A DNA stretch of 64,000 bases. Origin: Deinococcus sp. AB2017081. GTDB taxonomy: Bacteria; Deinococcota; Deinococci; Deinococcales; Deinococcaceae. The notes beneath the pieces were generated by a model, which was not told the origin of the DNA, searched no databases, and was given only the letters and a program-made list of their open reading frames with translations. Shown in pieces: positions 12,909 to 24,588 of the stretch (position 1 is the first letter of the stretch; the number at the start of each line of letters is the position of its first letter). A program made the translations under genes and the position numbers. Where the stretch lies: positions 2,535,501 to 2,599,500 of the forward strand of contig NZ_CP140098.1 of assembly GCF_034440735.1 (NCBI RefSeq). The letters run 5' to 3'.

Positions 12909-13833
12909 CGCGACCCTCTCCGCCGCCCCGGTGACCACCGACGCCTACGCGGCCGCCGCCGCGCAGCTCAAGGCCCGCCGCCGCCGCCGCGAACGTGCGG
13001 TCAACACCCTGGCCTACGCCGTGCTGATCGTGATCGCGCTGATCATGCTGTATCCCTTCTACTGGACACTGATCACGTCGCTGGAATCGACCGGGAACAT
13101 CTACGAGGCCAAGATCCTGCCCGCCGCCGTGAGCCTGCGCAACTACGCCGAGATGTGGCGCGGCACCACGGTGCCCTTCTGGCGGCTGATCCTGAACTCG
13201 GTGATCGTCTGCACGCTGGGCGTCACCCTGACCGTCACGCTCGCCACGCTGGCCGCGTACCCGCTGGCCAAGATGCGCTTTCCCGGCCGCGACCTGATCT
13301 TCTACGCGATCCTCGCGCTGATGGTGCTGCCCAACGAGTCCGGCCTGATCGTCAACTACATCACCGTGATCAAGCTGGGTCTGCTCCAGCAGACCAATCC
13401 CGTGCTGGACGCGGCCCGGCAGTACCTCGCCATCGTCATTCCCGGAATCGCCAGCATCGTCGGCCTGTTTCTGATCCGGCAGGCCTACCTGAGCGTGCCG
13501 CTGGAGCTGATCGAGGCCGCCCGCATCGACGGGGCCAGCGAGCTGAAGATCTGGCGGCGCATCATGGTTCCGCTCGCTATGCCGACCATCGCCGCGTTCT
13601 CGATCTTCGAGTTCGTCGCGTACTGGAACTCCTTCCTGTGGGCCCGCGTCATGCTGCCCGACAAGAACCTGATGCCGCTGTCGGCCGGGCTGCTGGAACT
13701 GTCCGGCACCTTCAGCACGAACAGCCGCGCTGTCATGGCAGGGGCCGTGATCACCATCATCCCGATCCTGATCGTCTTCGCCTTCGGCCAGCGCTACTTC
13801 ATGAAGGGCCTGGAGGGGGCCGTGAAGGGCTGA
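12901..13833 (+). CDS. sugar ABC transporter permease (MalG/UgpE-like)
   Basis: A 310-aa permease of the MalG class, partner of the upstream MalF-like protein. A charged N-terminal region (KARRRRRERAVN) is followed by about six membrane spans, starting with YAVLIVIALIMLYPFYWTLI. The EAA loop is IEAARIDGASELKIWRRI. ATG 12901 lies within the end of the previous gene (ATGGCTGA). A GC-rich hairpin near 13845-13861 follows. The next gene is an FAD oxidoreductase that may act on the imported compound, but it has its own promoter. Confidence 0.92.
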
Positions 13834-14011
13834 GGCCCGTGTCGCGCGCCGGGGGGGCGCGGTGCTGAGCGGCCGAATACGGCGGCCCGACTCCGGAGCA
13901 TTCGCAGTGGAGTGGACGTCCGGCGCCGTGCGTGCGAGCAGAGCATGGGCCCCGCAGGCATGGAGGCCCTCCCCCACCGCGCCGATTCACTCACGGCGGC
14001 TGCGCCTGCGC

Positions 14012-14017
14012 TAGCGT
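14012..14017 (+). promoter_or_regulatory. -10 box TAGCGT of FAD oxidoreductase gene
   Basis: TAGCGT with 9 bp to ATG 14027 and no obvious Shine-Dalgarno; a short or absent leader. Confidence 0.4.
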
Positions 14018-14026
14018 GACGGCTCG

Positions 14027-15400
14027 ATGACCCTCCCCTACCGCACGCTGGACAGAGACTGGGACGTGATCGTGGCTGGCGGCGGCACCGCCGGGGCGAT
14101 GGCCGCCATCGCGGCGGCGCGCACAGGCGCACGGGTGCTGACGATCGAGGCCCAGGGCAGCCTGGGCGGCACCGGAACCAACGCGTGGGTCACGCCCCTG
14201 ATGCGCAACGTCTCGGCGGGCGAGAACCTGAACCGGGGCCTGACGGATGAGCTCAAGCGCCGGCTGGAGGCCCGGGGCGACGGCGCGACCGATCCCGGCG
14301 GCAACGACAACTGGTTCAACCCCGAGGGCATGAAATTCGTGCTGGAGCACATGCTGCTCGAGGCGGGGGGCGAGGTGCTGTACCACACCCATGTGGTGCA
14401 GCCCGTCCTGGACGGTGACCGCATCGACGCGCTGGTCGTCCACAACAAGGGCGGCCTCCAGGCACTGCGGGCGGCGGCGTTCATCGATGCCACGGGCGAC
14501 GCGGATGTGGCGGCCCTGTGCGGGGTGCCCATGCGTGGCGGCGACGACGACGGCGTGCATCAGGCCATGAGCCTGCGCTTCACGCTGGCGGGCGTGGATA
14601 CGGCACGGCTGTGCGCGTTCCTGCGGGCGCAGGGACAATGGCAGGAGAGCGAGCACTTCCTGCACTTCTGGATGGTGTGGGACAAGAAATCGACACTGGA
14701 GCCGCTGTTCCGCCGCGCGGTGGACTCGGGCGTGCTGCTGGAACGCGACGGCGACTACTTCCAGGGCTTCAGCGTGCCGGGGCGGCTCGGCGAGGTCAGC
14801 TTCAACTGTCCGCGCATCCGCCCAGACCTGCACGACGGGGCCGATCCGTGGCAGCTGTCGGCCGCGCAGGTGGACGGCCGCGAGGCCATCGACCGACTGA
14901 CTGCGTTCTGCCGCGCGTTCCTGCCCGGCTGCGAATCGGCGTTCATCGGGGTGGTCGCGCCGATGGTGGGCGTGCGCGAGTCCCGCCGCATCACAGGCGA
15001 CTACACGCTGACGCTGGAGGACATCCTCGACTGCGCGCGCTTCGACGACGGCATCTGCCGCAACCACTACCCCGTGGACATCCATTCCGTGAAGGGTGGC
15101 GAGCGCCTGCTGCACGACCGCGAGGGCTCCGCGCCGTACTTCGCGAAGGACGCGTATCACGAGATCCCGCTGCGCTGCATCGTACCGGTCGGGATCGTGA
15201 ACCTGCTCGTGCCGGGCCGGGCCGCGAGCAGCACCTTCGAGGCGCAGTCCAGCATCCGCGTGCAGCAGAACTGTCACACCATGGGCGAGGCCGCCGGGAT
15301 CACGGCCGCGTGGGCGGCGCAGCGGCACGGTGGGCGCGTCCGGGCCATCAATGCCCAGGCCCTGAGAACCGAGATGCGCGTCCGGGGTGGGGTGCTGTAG
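14027..15400 (+). CDS. FAD-dependent oxidoreductase (FAD_oxidored family)
   Basis: A 457-aa protein with an N-terminal Rossmann motif (VIVAGGGTAGAMAAIAAARTG) followed by EAQGSLGGTGTNAWVTPLM. The segment AAFIDATGDADVAALCGVP and the C-terminal MGEAAGITAAWAA are typical of the FAD_oxidored (PF12831) group. These proteins often sit in carbohydrate-use loci, which fits the two sugar permeases upstream. The substrate is unknown. Start ATG 14027 is placed by TAGCGT nearby. It appears intact and of normal length. Confidence 0.85.
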   Translation: MTLPYRTLDRDWDVIVAGGGTAGAMAAIAAARTGARVLTIEAQGSLGGTGTNAWVTPLMRNVSAGENLNRGLTDELKRRLEARGDGATDPGGNDNWFNPEGMKFVLEHMLLEAGGEVLYHTHVVQPVLDGDRIDALVVHNKGGLQALRAAAFIDATGDADVAALCGVPMRGGDDDGVHQAMSLRFTLAGVDTARLCAFLRAQGQWQESEHFLHFWMVWDKKSTLEPLFRRAVDSGVLLERDGDYFQGFSVPGRLGEVSFNCPRIRPDLHDGADPWQLSAAQVDGREAIDRLTAFCRAFLPGCESAFIGVVAPMVGVRESRRITGDYTLTLEDILDCARFDDGICRNHYPVDIHSVKGGERLLHDREGSAPYFAKDAYHEIPLRCIVPVGIVNLLVPGRAASSTFEAQSSIRVQQNCHTMGEAAGITAAWAAQRHGGRVRAINAQALRTEMRVRGGVL

Positions 15401-15656
15401 CCGGACACCCGCCGGGGGCCACCTCCGGCACCGTGTCCACACGGATCTCATGGAAGGAATCTGTAAGCGTCGGCCTGAGACGATGGGGCATGAGGTTTAC
15501 TTCACATTGCACGATCGTCCCTGGACGACGATGTGGAGCCAGATTTTTGGTACCGAACGGATGTCAGATGTGTGATGCTCACCCCGCCTTCCCTGCCATG
15601 AATCCCGGCCGTGACCCGGCCAGCCCACCGTCCCCGGGCATCCGGACGGTGGCGCA

Positions 15657-17354
15657 GTGACCCTCCCGCCGGACGTCACCCGCGCGGCCCTGACCGCCAA
15701 GGAGGAGGCGCTCTTCGAGCTGCTGGAGCGGCATCCGGGCCGGCTGTTCAGCCGCGCCGAGATCCTGGAACGGGTGTGGGGACTGGACTTTGCGGGAGAT
15801 GACCGCATCGTCGACGCCTATGTGAAACGGGTGCGACGCAAGGCGGGCGATCACCTGATCGAGACGGTGCGCGGTGCCGGGTACCGCCGGCCCGGCGCTC
15901 CGCCGCAGCAGCAGTCGCTGCCCCACTACCACCACCTGTCCAGCGACGCCCTGATGCTCCTCGACCTGGGCCGCCGGATCCTGCGCGTGACCTCGACCGA
16001 CGGCGTGTTGCAGGAGGTCGAGGCGACCCTGGCCGCCAACCTGCAGCTGCGCGGCGTGGCGCTGCTGACCCGGCCCGACGGTGGCCACCGGGCCGCGGGA
16101 CTGCCGTGGCTGGTGCGCGGCGCGGCCGGTTCCACCGGGATCCCGTGGGCTGAGCTGCCGAGCGTCGAGGGCTACGAGCCGCTGTACACCCCCGACTGGG
16201 GCGTCCACCACCACATGACGGCCCTGCTGCCCCTGGCCGGCGCAGACACGGTGTGGGGCACGCTGGCCGTCGTGGGCGCACCGGGCGTGACCTGGGACGT
16301 GACCATCTATGCCCAGCTCGAAGCGGTGGCCTCGCTGGTCAATCCGGCGCTGCGGCTGAACATGGAAATCGACCTGCGACGCTCGGCCGAGCAGGAACTG
16401 CGAATGCTGAACGCCGGGCTCGAGGCGCGGGTTCAGCAGCGCACCGAACAGCTGCTGCGGGCCATCCAGCAAGCAGAGCTCCTGAACCTGCTCTCCCGGC
16501 AGCTCGAACAGGCCTCCAGCGTGTCTGATCTGATGCGGCTGGGCCTGCCGGTGCTGGCCCGCCTGACCGGCTACGCCGCCTGCGCCGCGTGGTATCCGCA
16601 CGCCGGCGACCACTCACCCGCGCTGGGGTGCTACCAGCAGGACGGCGCGGCCATCGACGGCGTCACGGCGGCCGGCACGCGGCGCGGCGGTGTCAGCGTG
16701 CAGTGCGACGTGAACGGACAGACGCTCACGATCCATGCCTTCGATCCGCAGGGTGTCCAGCGCAGCCAGCCGGATACCGTGCCCCTGCTCGAATCGGCCG
16801 CGCAGTCCATCGCCGTGAACCTCTCGCGGCACCTGCACATGCAGGCCATGGAACGGACTGCCCTGACCGACGAGGACACCGGGCTCGGGAACCGGCAGGC
16901 GTTCCTGTCCGACCTGTCGGCGGAACTCGCGTATGCCACACGGCACCGCAGCGGCTTCGTGCTGTCCGTCGTCGAGGTGGCGAACATCCGGTTCCTGAAT
17001 GCCACGATCGGTTACGCGGGCGGCAACGACCTGATCGGTCGCCTGGCCCGCGTGCTGGACGGCGTGCGGCGCACCGAGGACCGCGCGTACCGCCTGAACG
17101 GCGCGACCTTCGCGTGCCTGCTGCGACTTCCGTCTGGCGTGAACCGGATCTCGGCCCTGCGCGGCTGGCAAGACCGGCTGCAGGGCACGCTGGCTGACTT
17201 CGTGGCCTCTGCCCCGTTCCCGCTGGATGTCCAGTATTCCGACACCGTCTGCCCGGATCACGCGGGCGGCGTGTCCGAGATGTTCCGTGTGGCCCTCGAT
17301 TCGCTCCAGCCCCTGACCGGCCCGCCGGCCACCGACAGGCGATACCATGGGTGA
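15657..17354 (+). CDS. winged-helix/GAF/degenerate-GGDEF signalling protein
   Basis: A 565-aa protein with an unusual domain order. Residues about 5-80 are an OmpR/PhoB-type winged helix ([31 protein letters not shown], ending [11 protein letters not shown]) with no receiver domain. A GAF-like region (about 95-235), a coiled coil ([19 protein letters not shown]), a second GAF-like region (about 275-395) and a GGDEF-like domain (about 400-560) follow. The GGDEF domain is degenerate: the signature position reads RLNGATF and the metal-site region reads VVEVANI, so cyclase activity is unlikely. Start is GTG 15657; no earlier in-frame start was found. Its stop overlaps the next gene by 8 bp. It may be a c-di-GMP-linked DNA-binding sensor. 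Confidence 0.85.
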   Translation: MTLPPDVTRAALTAKEEALFELLERHPGRLFSRAEILERVWGLDFAGDDRIVDAYVKRVRRKAGDHLIETVRGAGYRRPGAPPQQQSLPHYHHLSSDALMLLDLGRRILRVTSTDGVLQEVEATLAANLQLRGVALLTRPDGGHRAAGLPWLVRGAAGSTGIPWAELPSVEGYEPLYTPDWGVHHHMTALLPLAGADTVWGTLAVVGAPGVTWDVTIYAQLEAVASLVNPALRLNMEIDLRRSAEQELRMLNAGLEARVQQRTEQLLRAIQQAELLNLLSRQLEQASSVSDLMRLGLPVLARLTGYAACAAWYPHAGDHSPALGCYQQDGAAIDGVTAAGTRRGGVSVQCDVNGQTLTIHAFDPQGVQRSQPDTVPLLESAAQSIAVNLSRHLHMQAMERTALTDEDTGLGNRQAFLSDLSAELAYATRHRSGFVLSVVEVANIRFLNATIGYAGGNDLIGRLARVLDGVRRTEDRAYRLNGATFACLLRLPSGVNRISALRGWQDRLQGTLADFVASAPFPLDVQYSDTVCPDHAGGVSEMFRVALDSLQPLTGPPATDRRYHG

Positions 17355-20300
17355 GACGATGAACGATCTCATGGGCGTGCCGACGGCTGTGGCCCAGACC
17401 GCACCCGGGGACACCGAAACTCCGACCGAGCTGCTGAACCTGTACGCGGCCCGCTGCGTCTCCCTGGCGGCCCAGGGCGAGACCGAGGAACTTGTGGACG
17501 CGTGCCGGGCGTACGCCGACAAGGCCCGCGAACTGGGTGAGGACGCCCAGGAGGTCGAGGCGCTGTCCATGCTGGCCACGGCCGCCCAGCAGTGCAGCCA
17601 GTTCAACGTCGCGGTCAATGCCCTGCAGCGTGAGGTGGAGCTGCGGGCCCGCAACGGCGACCGGGTGGGCCAGGGCCTGTGCCTGAACAACATCGGCATG
17701 GTGTGGTCGTATCTGGGGGCCCACGCCGACGCGCTGGCGGCCCTGTACCAGTGCCAGAAGCTGTGTGACCAGTACACCGAGATCCCGGACGACGTCCGTG
17801 CGGCATGCAATGTCAATATCGGCCGGATCTTTCTGACCATGGCGCAGCCCGCCCAGGCCCTGTCCTTCCTGGAACCCGGTCTGGAACAGGCCCGGCGCTG
17901 CGAGGACGTGGAGACCGAGTTGGGCGCGATGGGCATGAGCGGCCTGGCCCACAAGGATCTGGGCGAATTCGAGCAGGCCCAGTCCATCCTGACGCAGGCC
18001 ATCGATCTCGCGCGCAGCCACGACCTGACGCACCACCTGATCGATCTGTATGACAACGTCGGACAGGTTCACTTCGACCAGGGCGCGCTCGACGAGGCCC
18101 TGTCGATGTTCGGGCTGTCGTCGTACTGGGCGACCGAGACCAACGACGTGCAGGGACGGGTGAACGCCATGCTCAGCCTGGGTCGCCTGGAATTCCGCCG
18201 CTCGAACGCGCAGGAGGCGCACGTCCATCTGGACTCGGCGCTGGCCCTGGCCACGGCCCATGAACTGCACGCCTCCAAACTCTCGATCCTGGAGAGTCTG
18301 TTCACCGGACTGGAGGCACAGGGCCGGCTGGCCGAGGCATATCCGTACCTGCGGGCATACCGCGATCTGGAACGCGAACTGTTCACCGAGGAAAACGAGC
18401 GCAAGACCCAGTCCCTGACCGCCCGGTTCGAGGCCGAACGGGCCCGCCGCGAGACGGAGATGTACCGGCAGCTCAACGACGCGTCCCAGCTGGCGCGGAT
18501 CCAGGCCGAGGAAACCGTACGGCTGCGGACGGCCGAGCTGGAGGCGGTGCAGATCGAGATCGTCAATCGCCTGGGGCTGGCCGCCGAGTACCGCGACGAC
18601 CGCACCGGCCAGCACACGCGCCGTGTCGGGGAGCTCAGCGCGTCCCTGGCCGAGGCGATGGGGCTGCCGCAGGAGGAGACGGACCTGCTGCGCTGGGCCG
18701 CCCGCCTGCACGACATCGGCAAGATCGGTGTCGGGGACGACATCCTGCTCAAGAGTGGCCGCTACTCGCCCGAGGAATTCGAGCGCATGAAGCTCCACAC
18801 GATCATCGGCGCGAAGGTGCTGGAGGGCAGCACGTCGCGGCTGCTGCGCGTGGCCGAGGAAATCGCCATGACGCATCACGAACGCTGGGACGGCACAGGC
18901 TATCCGCGCGGCCTGAGCGCCCTGAACATCCCGATCAGCGGCCGGATCGTGGCCGTGGCCGACGTGTTCGATGCCCTGATCACCGAACGCCCCTACAAGG
19001 ACGCGTGGCCCGTGCAGGCGGCACTGGACGAGATGCAGCGGCAGGCCGGCACCCAGTTCGATCCGGACATCGTGCAGCATCTCGTGAATTTGATCCACGG
19101 CAGCAGCCCGGCGGAGAGTCCCGCCACGGTCACCCAGAGCGCCCTCGTCGAGATCCCGGCGCGGCGCGTGGCCGCGAGCAGTCCCGAGACCCTGGAAGTG
19201 CAGGAACTCGTCGACCGGGCCTGGAGCCTGCGCAAGAGTGACAGCATGACCGGTGCGGAGCTGGCACACCGGGCCATCACCCTGGCGCGGCACGGCACCG
19301 ATGAACGCGTGCTGGGCCTTGCCCACCGTACCCAGGGGTTCTACTGTCTCGTGGCCGGCGAGTACGAGGACGCCCTCGCCCACCTGACCCAGGGCCAGGA
19401 CATCGGCGTGCGGCTGGACGATCCCGGACTCCAGGCCGACTGTGCGAACTTCATCGCGGCCGTGTACAACAACCTTCAGGACTACGCCAAGGCCACGGAT
19501 CAGCTGAGCGTGGCGCTGCGCATTGCCCGCGACCACAAAGACCGCCTGCGCGAGGCGCTGCTGCTGCACAACCTGGGCACGCTCAGCTACCGCAACCGCG
19601 ATCTGCTGCAGGCCCAGCAGTTCGTGCAGGAGAGTCTGGAGCTGTTCAGGAGCCTGGATGTCCTGCACGGTCAGGAGGACGCCCTGAACACGCTGGCGAC
19701 GATTGCCTTCGATCTGAACCAGATCGAGCTGTGTGCCCAGGCGGCCGAGCAGGCGGTCGCGCTGGCCCGCGAGACGGGCAACCTGCCGACCATGAACCTC
19801 GGGCTGGCCATGACCGGCAAGGCGGCCGCCCGACTGGGCGATGTCGAGCGCGGGACGAGGCTGCTGCGGGAGGCCATCGACCAATCCGTGGCGGCGAACC
19901 TGAGTGCCAACGAGCCGTGGAACCGCTACGAGCTGGGCCGCGTGTACCATGACGCCCACGAACACGCGCTGGCCCGCGAGTACTACCTGCAGGCCCTGTC
20001 GGCGGCCAGGGACCGGAGCATGCGCGATCTGGAGATGCTGACCTACCAGCAGCTGTCCGAGATCGCGGCGCACGAGGGGCAACACGCCGACGCCTTCAAT
20101 TTCTACCGCCTGCACCATGATCTGGAGCGCGAGATCCACGACCAGGCCTCGACCATGAGAACCCGGTCGATGATGTCGCAGCTGGAGGTGGAACGGGCCA
20201 AGTCCGAGGCCGAGATCTACCGCCTGCGCACCATCGAACTCGCCCGCGCCAACGAGGCGCTGGAACGCTCGAACACCGAGAAGAGCAGCCTGGTGCACAT

Positions 20301-20829
20301 GCTTGAGGAACAGTCCCGGCTCCTGGAGCGCCAGCTGTCAGAAGACGGCCTGACCGGGCTGTTCAACCGCCGTCATATCGAGAACCTCCTGCAGGACGAA
20401 TTTGCCCAGGCCCGCGTGACGCGGCGCGCCCTGAGCGTCGGCATGGCCGACATCGACCATTTCAAGCAGATCAATGACCAGTTTTCCCATCTGGTGGGCG
20501 ATCAGGTGCTGCGCACGGTGGCGCAGCTGTTCCAGGCAGCCGTCCGCGCCGCGGACTCGGTCGGCCGCTACGGCGGCGAGGAATTCCTGTTCGTCCTGCC
20601 GAACACCTCGCTCACGCAGGCCATAAGCGTGTGTGAGCGCGTGCAGGACATCGTCCGGGGCTACGACTGGTCGCAGATCCATCCGCGGCTCAAGGTGAGC
20701 CTGTCGATCGGCGTGGCCACCGATCCGCACGTCGCCAACCACGAGAAGCTGATCTCCCTGGCCGATGAGCAGCTGTACCGGGCCAAGAACAGTGGCCGCG
20801 ACCGGATCTGCTCCGACATCAGCCCCTGA
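17347..20829 (+). CDS. TPR/HD-GYP/TPR/GGDEF bifunctional c-di-GMP protein
   Basis: A 1160-aa cytoplasmic protein made of two similar halves. The first has TPR repeats (about 25-340), a coiled coil, and an HD-GYP phosphodiesterase domain (about 395-575) with LHDIGKIG near 454 and [11 protein letters not shown] near 509. The second has TPR repeats (about 615-935), a similar coiled coil, and an active-looking GGDEF domain with [12 protein letters not shown] and YGGEEF near 1075. It should thus both degrade and make c-di-GMP, with TPRs sensing partner proteins. ATG 17347 overlaps the upstream gene (ATGGGTGA); ATG 17359 is an alternative. There is no signal peptide or membrane segment. Confidence 0.93.
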   Translation: MGETMNDLMGVPTAVAQTAPGDTETPTELLNLYAARCVSLAAQGETEELVDACRAYADKARELGEDAQEVEALSMLATAAQQCSQFNVAVNALQREVELRARNGDRVGQGLCLNNIGMVWSYLGAHADALAALYQCQKLCDQYTEIPDDVRAACNVNIGRIFLTMAQPAQALSFLEPGLEQARRCEDVETELGAMGMSGLAHKDLGEFEQAQSILTQAIDLARSHDLTHHLIDLYDNVGQVHFDQGALDEALSMFGLSSYWATETNDVQGRVNAMLSLGRLEFRRSNAQEAHVHLDSALALATAHELHASKLSILESLFTGLEAQGRLAEAYPYLRAYRDLERELFTEENERKTQSLTARFEAERARRETEMYRQLNDASQLARIQAEETVRLRTAELEAVQIEIVNRLGLAAEYRDDRTGQHTRRVGELSASLAEAMGLPQEETDLLRWAARLHDIGKIGVGDDILLKSGRYSPEEFERMKLHTIIGAKVLEGSTSRLLRVAEEIAMTHHERWDGTGYPRGLSALNIPISGRIVAVADVFDALITERPYKDAWPVQAALDEMQRQAGTQFDPDIVQHLVNLIHGSSPAESPATVTQSALVEIPARRVAASSPETLEVQELVDRAWSLRKSDSMTGAELAHRAITLARHGTDERVLGLAHRTQGFYCLVAGEYEDALAHLTQGQDIGVRLDDPGLQADCANFIAAVYNNLQDYAKATDQLSVALRIARDHKDRLREALLLHNLGTLSYRNRDLLQAQQFVQESLELFRSLDVLHGQEDALNTLATIAFDLNQIELCAQAAEQAVALARETGNLPTMNLGLAMTGKAAARLGDVERGTRLLREAIDQSVAANLSANEPWNRYELGRVYHDAHEHALAREYYLQALSAARDRSMRDLEMLTYQQLSEIAAHEGQHADAFNFYRLHHDLEREIHDQASTMRTRSMMSQLEVERAKSEAEIYRLRTIELARANEALERSNTEKSSLVHMLEEQSRLLERQLSEDGLTGLFNRRHIENLLQDEFAQARVTRRALSVGMADIDHFKQINDQFSHLVGDQVLRTVAQLFQAAVRAADSVGRYGGEEFLFVLPNTSLTQAISVCERVQDIVRGYDWSQIHPRLKVSLSIGVATDPHVANHEKLISLADEQLYRAKNSGRDRICSDISP

Positions 20830-20924
20830 CATCGGGATCCGGTCGACGAACCGACCGCCACGTCCCGCCTCGCGTGCGGCGCATCAGGTCCGCGACGCGG
20901 GCAGCTCCGGCCATCCGGCAGCGG

Positions 20925-22379
<1,455 letters not shown>

Positions 22380-22387
22380 ACCGCGCC

Positions 22388-22393
22388 AGTGTA
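22388..22393 (-). promoter_or_regulatory. -10 box TACACT of gatA
   Basis: TACACT on the minus strand, 8 bp before ATG 22379; leaderless or nearly so. Confidence 0.55.
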
Positions 22394-22449
22394 GCGGGGC
22401 TGGCCCCGGCCGGTACACGGCTGTGCACGCTGCCCGCCGGGCCCGCCGC

Positions 22450-23211
22450 CTACAGCGGCCGGACGAGCACGCTGTCGCCGGCCCGCAGGCTGGTGCGCAT
22501 CAGGAGTTCCGGTGGCAGCATCAGCAGCGCCGCCAGGTTGTTGCCGCTGCGCACCGGCAGGGTGTAGACGTCCCCGTCGTCCGTCCGCACGGCGATGGTC
22601 TGGGGCAGGCGCACCATGTCCTCCTTCCAGCGCCGGAAGATCAGATCGTCCACGAGGGCCACGCCCCGTACTTCGCGGGTGACGGTCACGGTCAGCCGCG
22701 CCACGCGGGATTTGCGGCTGACGAGCAGCCCGATGCGGTGCAGTTTCTCCAGCAGCCGACGGGCGTCAGGATCGACGCTGATCTCTGCGACCGGCCGCTG
22801 CGCATCGACCAGCTGGAGGGTGGCCTGTTCGCGCAGTGTCCAGCGGATCCGGGCCAGCCGCTCCCGAGAGGTGAACCGTGCCGGTCCGTCGAAGCCCACC
22901 GGCGGCGGCGGCAGCGTGTCCAGCAGCTCCAGCGTGACCTCGTCCAGCGGGGCGTCCATCCGTGGATCCGGATGGCTCAGCCCCTCATCGAACTGGAAGC
23001 GGCCCCGCGGATCGGACATCAGGGTGACCAGGGCCTTGGTGCCCCGGTCGCGCCCGAATTCCAGATGCCGGATCCGGCCACCCTCCAGCCAGGCCTGAAA
23101 CTGCCCGTCGGGCCGGAAGACCGTCAGGACGCCACTCCGACCCTGGTCCGTCAGGAGGTAGAGCAGTTCCAGGAAATCGAAGGTTTCGAGACTGGCCGTG
23201 GAATGGGTCAT
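22450..23211 (-). CDS. DUF4388 domain protein
   Basis: A 253-aa protein with an N-terminal DUF4388 (PatA-like) domain (about 8-95: [20 protein letters not shown], then [12 protein letters not shown]). A middle winged-helix-like region (about 100-200) follows. The C-terminus has [19 protein letters not shown] and a final [11 protein letters not shown], which look like small beta-barrel strands. DUF4388 proteins are common in gliding and type IV pilus bacteria, often linked to two-component output. Function here is unknown. It stands alone between gatA and scpB. Confidence 0.75.
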   Translation of the reverse strand: MTHSTASLETFDFLELLYLLTDQGRSGVLTVFRPDGQFQAWLEGGRIRHLEFGRDRGTKALVTLMSDPRGRFQFDEGLSHPDPRMDAPLDEVTLELLDTLPPPPVGFDGPARFTSRERLARIRWTLREQATLQLVDAQRPVAEISVDPDARRLLEKLHRIGLLVSRKSRVARLTVTVTREVRGVALVDDLIFRRWKEDMVRLPQTIAVRTDDGDVYTLPVRSGNNLAALLMLPPELLMRTSLRAGDSVLVRPL

Positions 23212-23342
23212 GCGTAAGGAGCCGGTCAGGAAGCGGGGTGCCGCGACCCGTGGCCGTTCACATCTTCATTCATCCGCACGCCAAGGGCAACCCACCCGGC
23301 GTCCCCCTCCCCCCGTGCGGGGCACGGACGCGCCCCATGCGC

Positions 23343-23870
23343 TCAGCCGCGCAACAGGTGGGCGAAGTCAGCTCCGTCCAGCGGCGGCAGATCGCGCAGG
23401 CTGCCCAGCCCGAAGTCCAGCAGGAAGCGGTCGGTGGTGCCGTACAGCAGCGGGTGGCCGACGGCGTCGGAGGTGCCGACCACCTTCACGAGTTCCCGCT
23501 CCTGCAGGGTCACGACGGTGCCCGCGCTCCCACCGCGCATGGCCTCGATCTCGGTGCGGGTCACCGGCTGGCGGTACGCGATCACGGCCAGCACTTCCAG
23601 GGCCGCCGCGCTGAGGGCCGGCAGCGGCGGCGGGGCCAGCAGCGGGGCCAGCGCCACCGCCAGATCCGCCGGCACCACCAGCCGGAAGCCGCCGGCGACT
23701 TCCTCGACCTGAAACCCGAGGCCGTGGGCCGTGACCTCGGCCATGTACGCGGCGACCTCGATCCGGGTGGCGTCCTCACTCAGCTCGAGGACGGCTGACA
23801 GCTCCCGCGCACTCACGGGGCGCCCCGCCGCCAGCAGGGCCGCCCCGATCAGTTCACGTGTGCGCGTCAT
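23343..23870 (-). CDS. scpB: segregation and condensation protein B
   Basis: A 175-aa ScpB, the winged-helix kleisin-binding subunit of the SMC-ScpAB condensin. Characteristic stretches are IGAALLAAGRPVSARELSAV, ALEVLAVIAYRQPVTRTEIE and RGGSAGTVVTLQERELVKVV, followed by LLYGTTDRFLLDFGL. Length is typical. ATG 23870 overlaps the stop of the upstream TsaC-like gene as ATGA, so the two are co-translated. Confidence 0.93.
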   Translation of the reverse strand: MTRTRELIGAALLAAGRPVSARELSAVLELSEDATRIEVAAYMAEVTAHGLGFQVEEVAGGFRLVVPADLAVALAPLLAPPPLPALSAAALEVLAVIAYRQPVTRTEIEAMRGGSAGTVVTLQERELVKVVGTSDAVGHPLLYGTTDRFLLDFGLGSLRDLPPLDGADFAHLLRG

Positions 23871-24502
23871 GGCCGGCGGTGCCCACGGGCCAGCAGCGCG
23901 TGGATCTCCTGCGCAGACACGCTGCCGTGACGCACGATCGCCGCACCGGGCAGCCGCACGACCGTGCTCGCCAGGCCGGCCGCAGGCACCCCACCGTCCG
24001 GCAGCACCACGTCGGCCAGTCCCGTGGCCCGCGCGTCGGCCTCGGTGGCCGCCGGCGCATGACCGGACACGTTGCAGCTGGTCGTGACCAGCATCCCCCC
24101 GACGGCGGCCAGCAGGGCACGGGCGACCGGATGATCCGGCACCCGCAGCCCCACGTGGCCGTCCGGGGCCAGCGCCGGCGGGCAGTGGTCGGACGCGCGG
24201 GCCACGACAGTCAGGGGGCCGGGCCACAGGGCAGCGAGGGTCAGGAGGGCCTCGTCCCGGTGCGCGAGGCGACACGCCGTGCGGGCGTCCACGCACGACA
24301 CCTGCAGGGGCTTGAGGGGATCGCGGCCCTTGACCTCAACGAGCCGGCCGATGCCGCCGGGGGCGTCCGGATGGGCCGCCAGCCCCCAGACGGTCTCGGA
24401 CGGGTAGGCGACCACGCCCCCGCTCTGGAGCACCCGCACCGCGTGCGCGAGGAGGTCAGGCAGGGGCTGGGCCGGGTCAATGGATGGTGGATGCTCTGGC
24501 AT
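23867..24502 (-). CDS. Sua5/YciO/YrdC-family threonylcarbamoyl-AMP synthase
   Basis: A 211-aa protein of the TsaC/Sua5 family, which makes threonylcarbamoyl-AMP for the t6A modification of ANN-decoding tRNAs. Hallmarks are GGVVAYPSETVWGLAAHPD, the KGRDPLKPLQV loop, LWPGPLTVV, VGLRVPDHPVARAL and TTSCNVSGHAPA. It has TsaC size and lacks the C-terminal Sua5 domain. It is divergent from pilC; the intergenic space carries the palindrome at 24527-24549. It overlaps scpB by 4 nt. Confidence 0.9.
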   Translation of the reverse strand: MPEHPPSIDPAQPLPDLLAHAVRVLQSGGVVAYPSETVWGLAAHPDAPGGIGRLVEVKGRDPLKPLQVSCVDARTACRLAHRDEALLTLAALWPGPLTVVARASDHCPPALAPDGHVGLRVPDHPVARALLAAVGGMLVTTSCNVSGHAPAATEADARATGLADVVLPDGGVPAAGLASTVVRLPGAAIVRHGSVSAQEIHALLARGHRRP

Positions 24503-24526
24503 GGGTCAGTCCGTTTGGCAGCGGGC

Positions 24527-24549
24527 ACAACGCGGTTCGCACGCGTTGT
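24527..24549. promoter_or_regulatory. palindromic operator-like site tsaC/pilC
   Basis: ACAACGCG (24527-24534), 7-bp spacer, CGCGTTGT (24542-24549): perfect 8-bp arms in the 86 bp between the divergent tsaC-like gene and pilC. It lies about 25 bp upstream of the pilC -10 box, a fitting place for a regulator. Confidence 0.45.
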
Positions 24550-24573
24550 AAGGTGGCCGCAAGACCCCCTGAC

Positions 24574-24579
24574 TATACT
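24574..24579 (+). promoter_or_regulatory. -10 box TATACT of pilC
   Basis: TATACT with 9 bp to ATG 24589; the leader would be only about 2-3 nt. Confidence 0.55.
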
Positions 24580-24588
24580 CGGCTGGAT

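Noticed and set aside
13845..13861. GC-rich hairpin after the second permease as a terminator
   Set aside because: Six-base-pair stem with a G-only loop and no T-run; too weak to list as a feature.
16726..20298. A 1190-codon open frame antisense to the two signalling genes
   Set aside because: It shows no domain motifs and has a composition typical of the opposite strand of a GC-rich gene. The plus-strand frames carry intact HD-GYP and GGDEF motifs.
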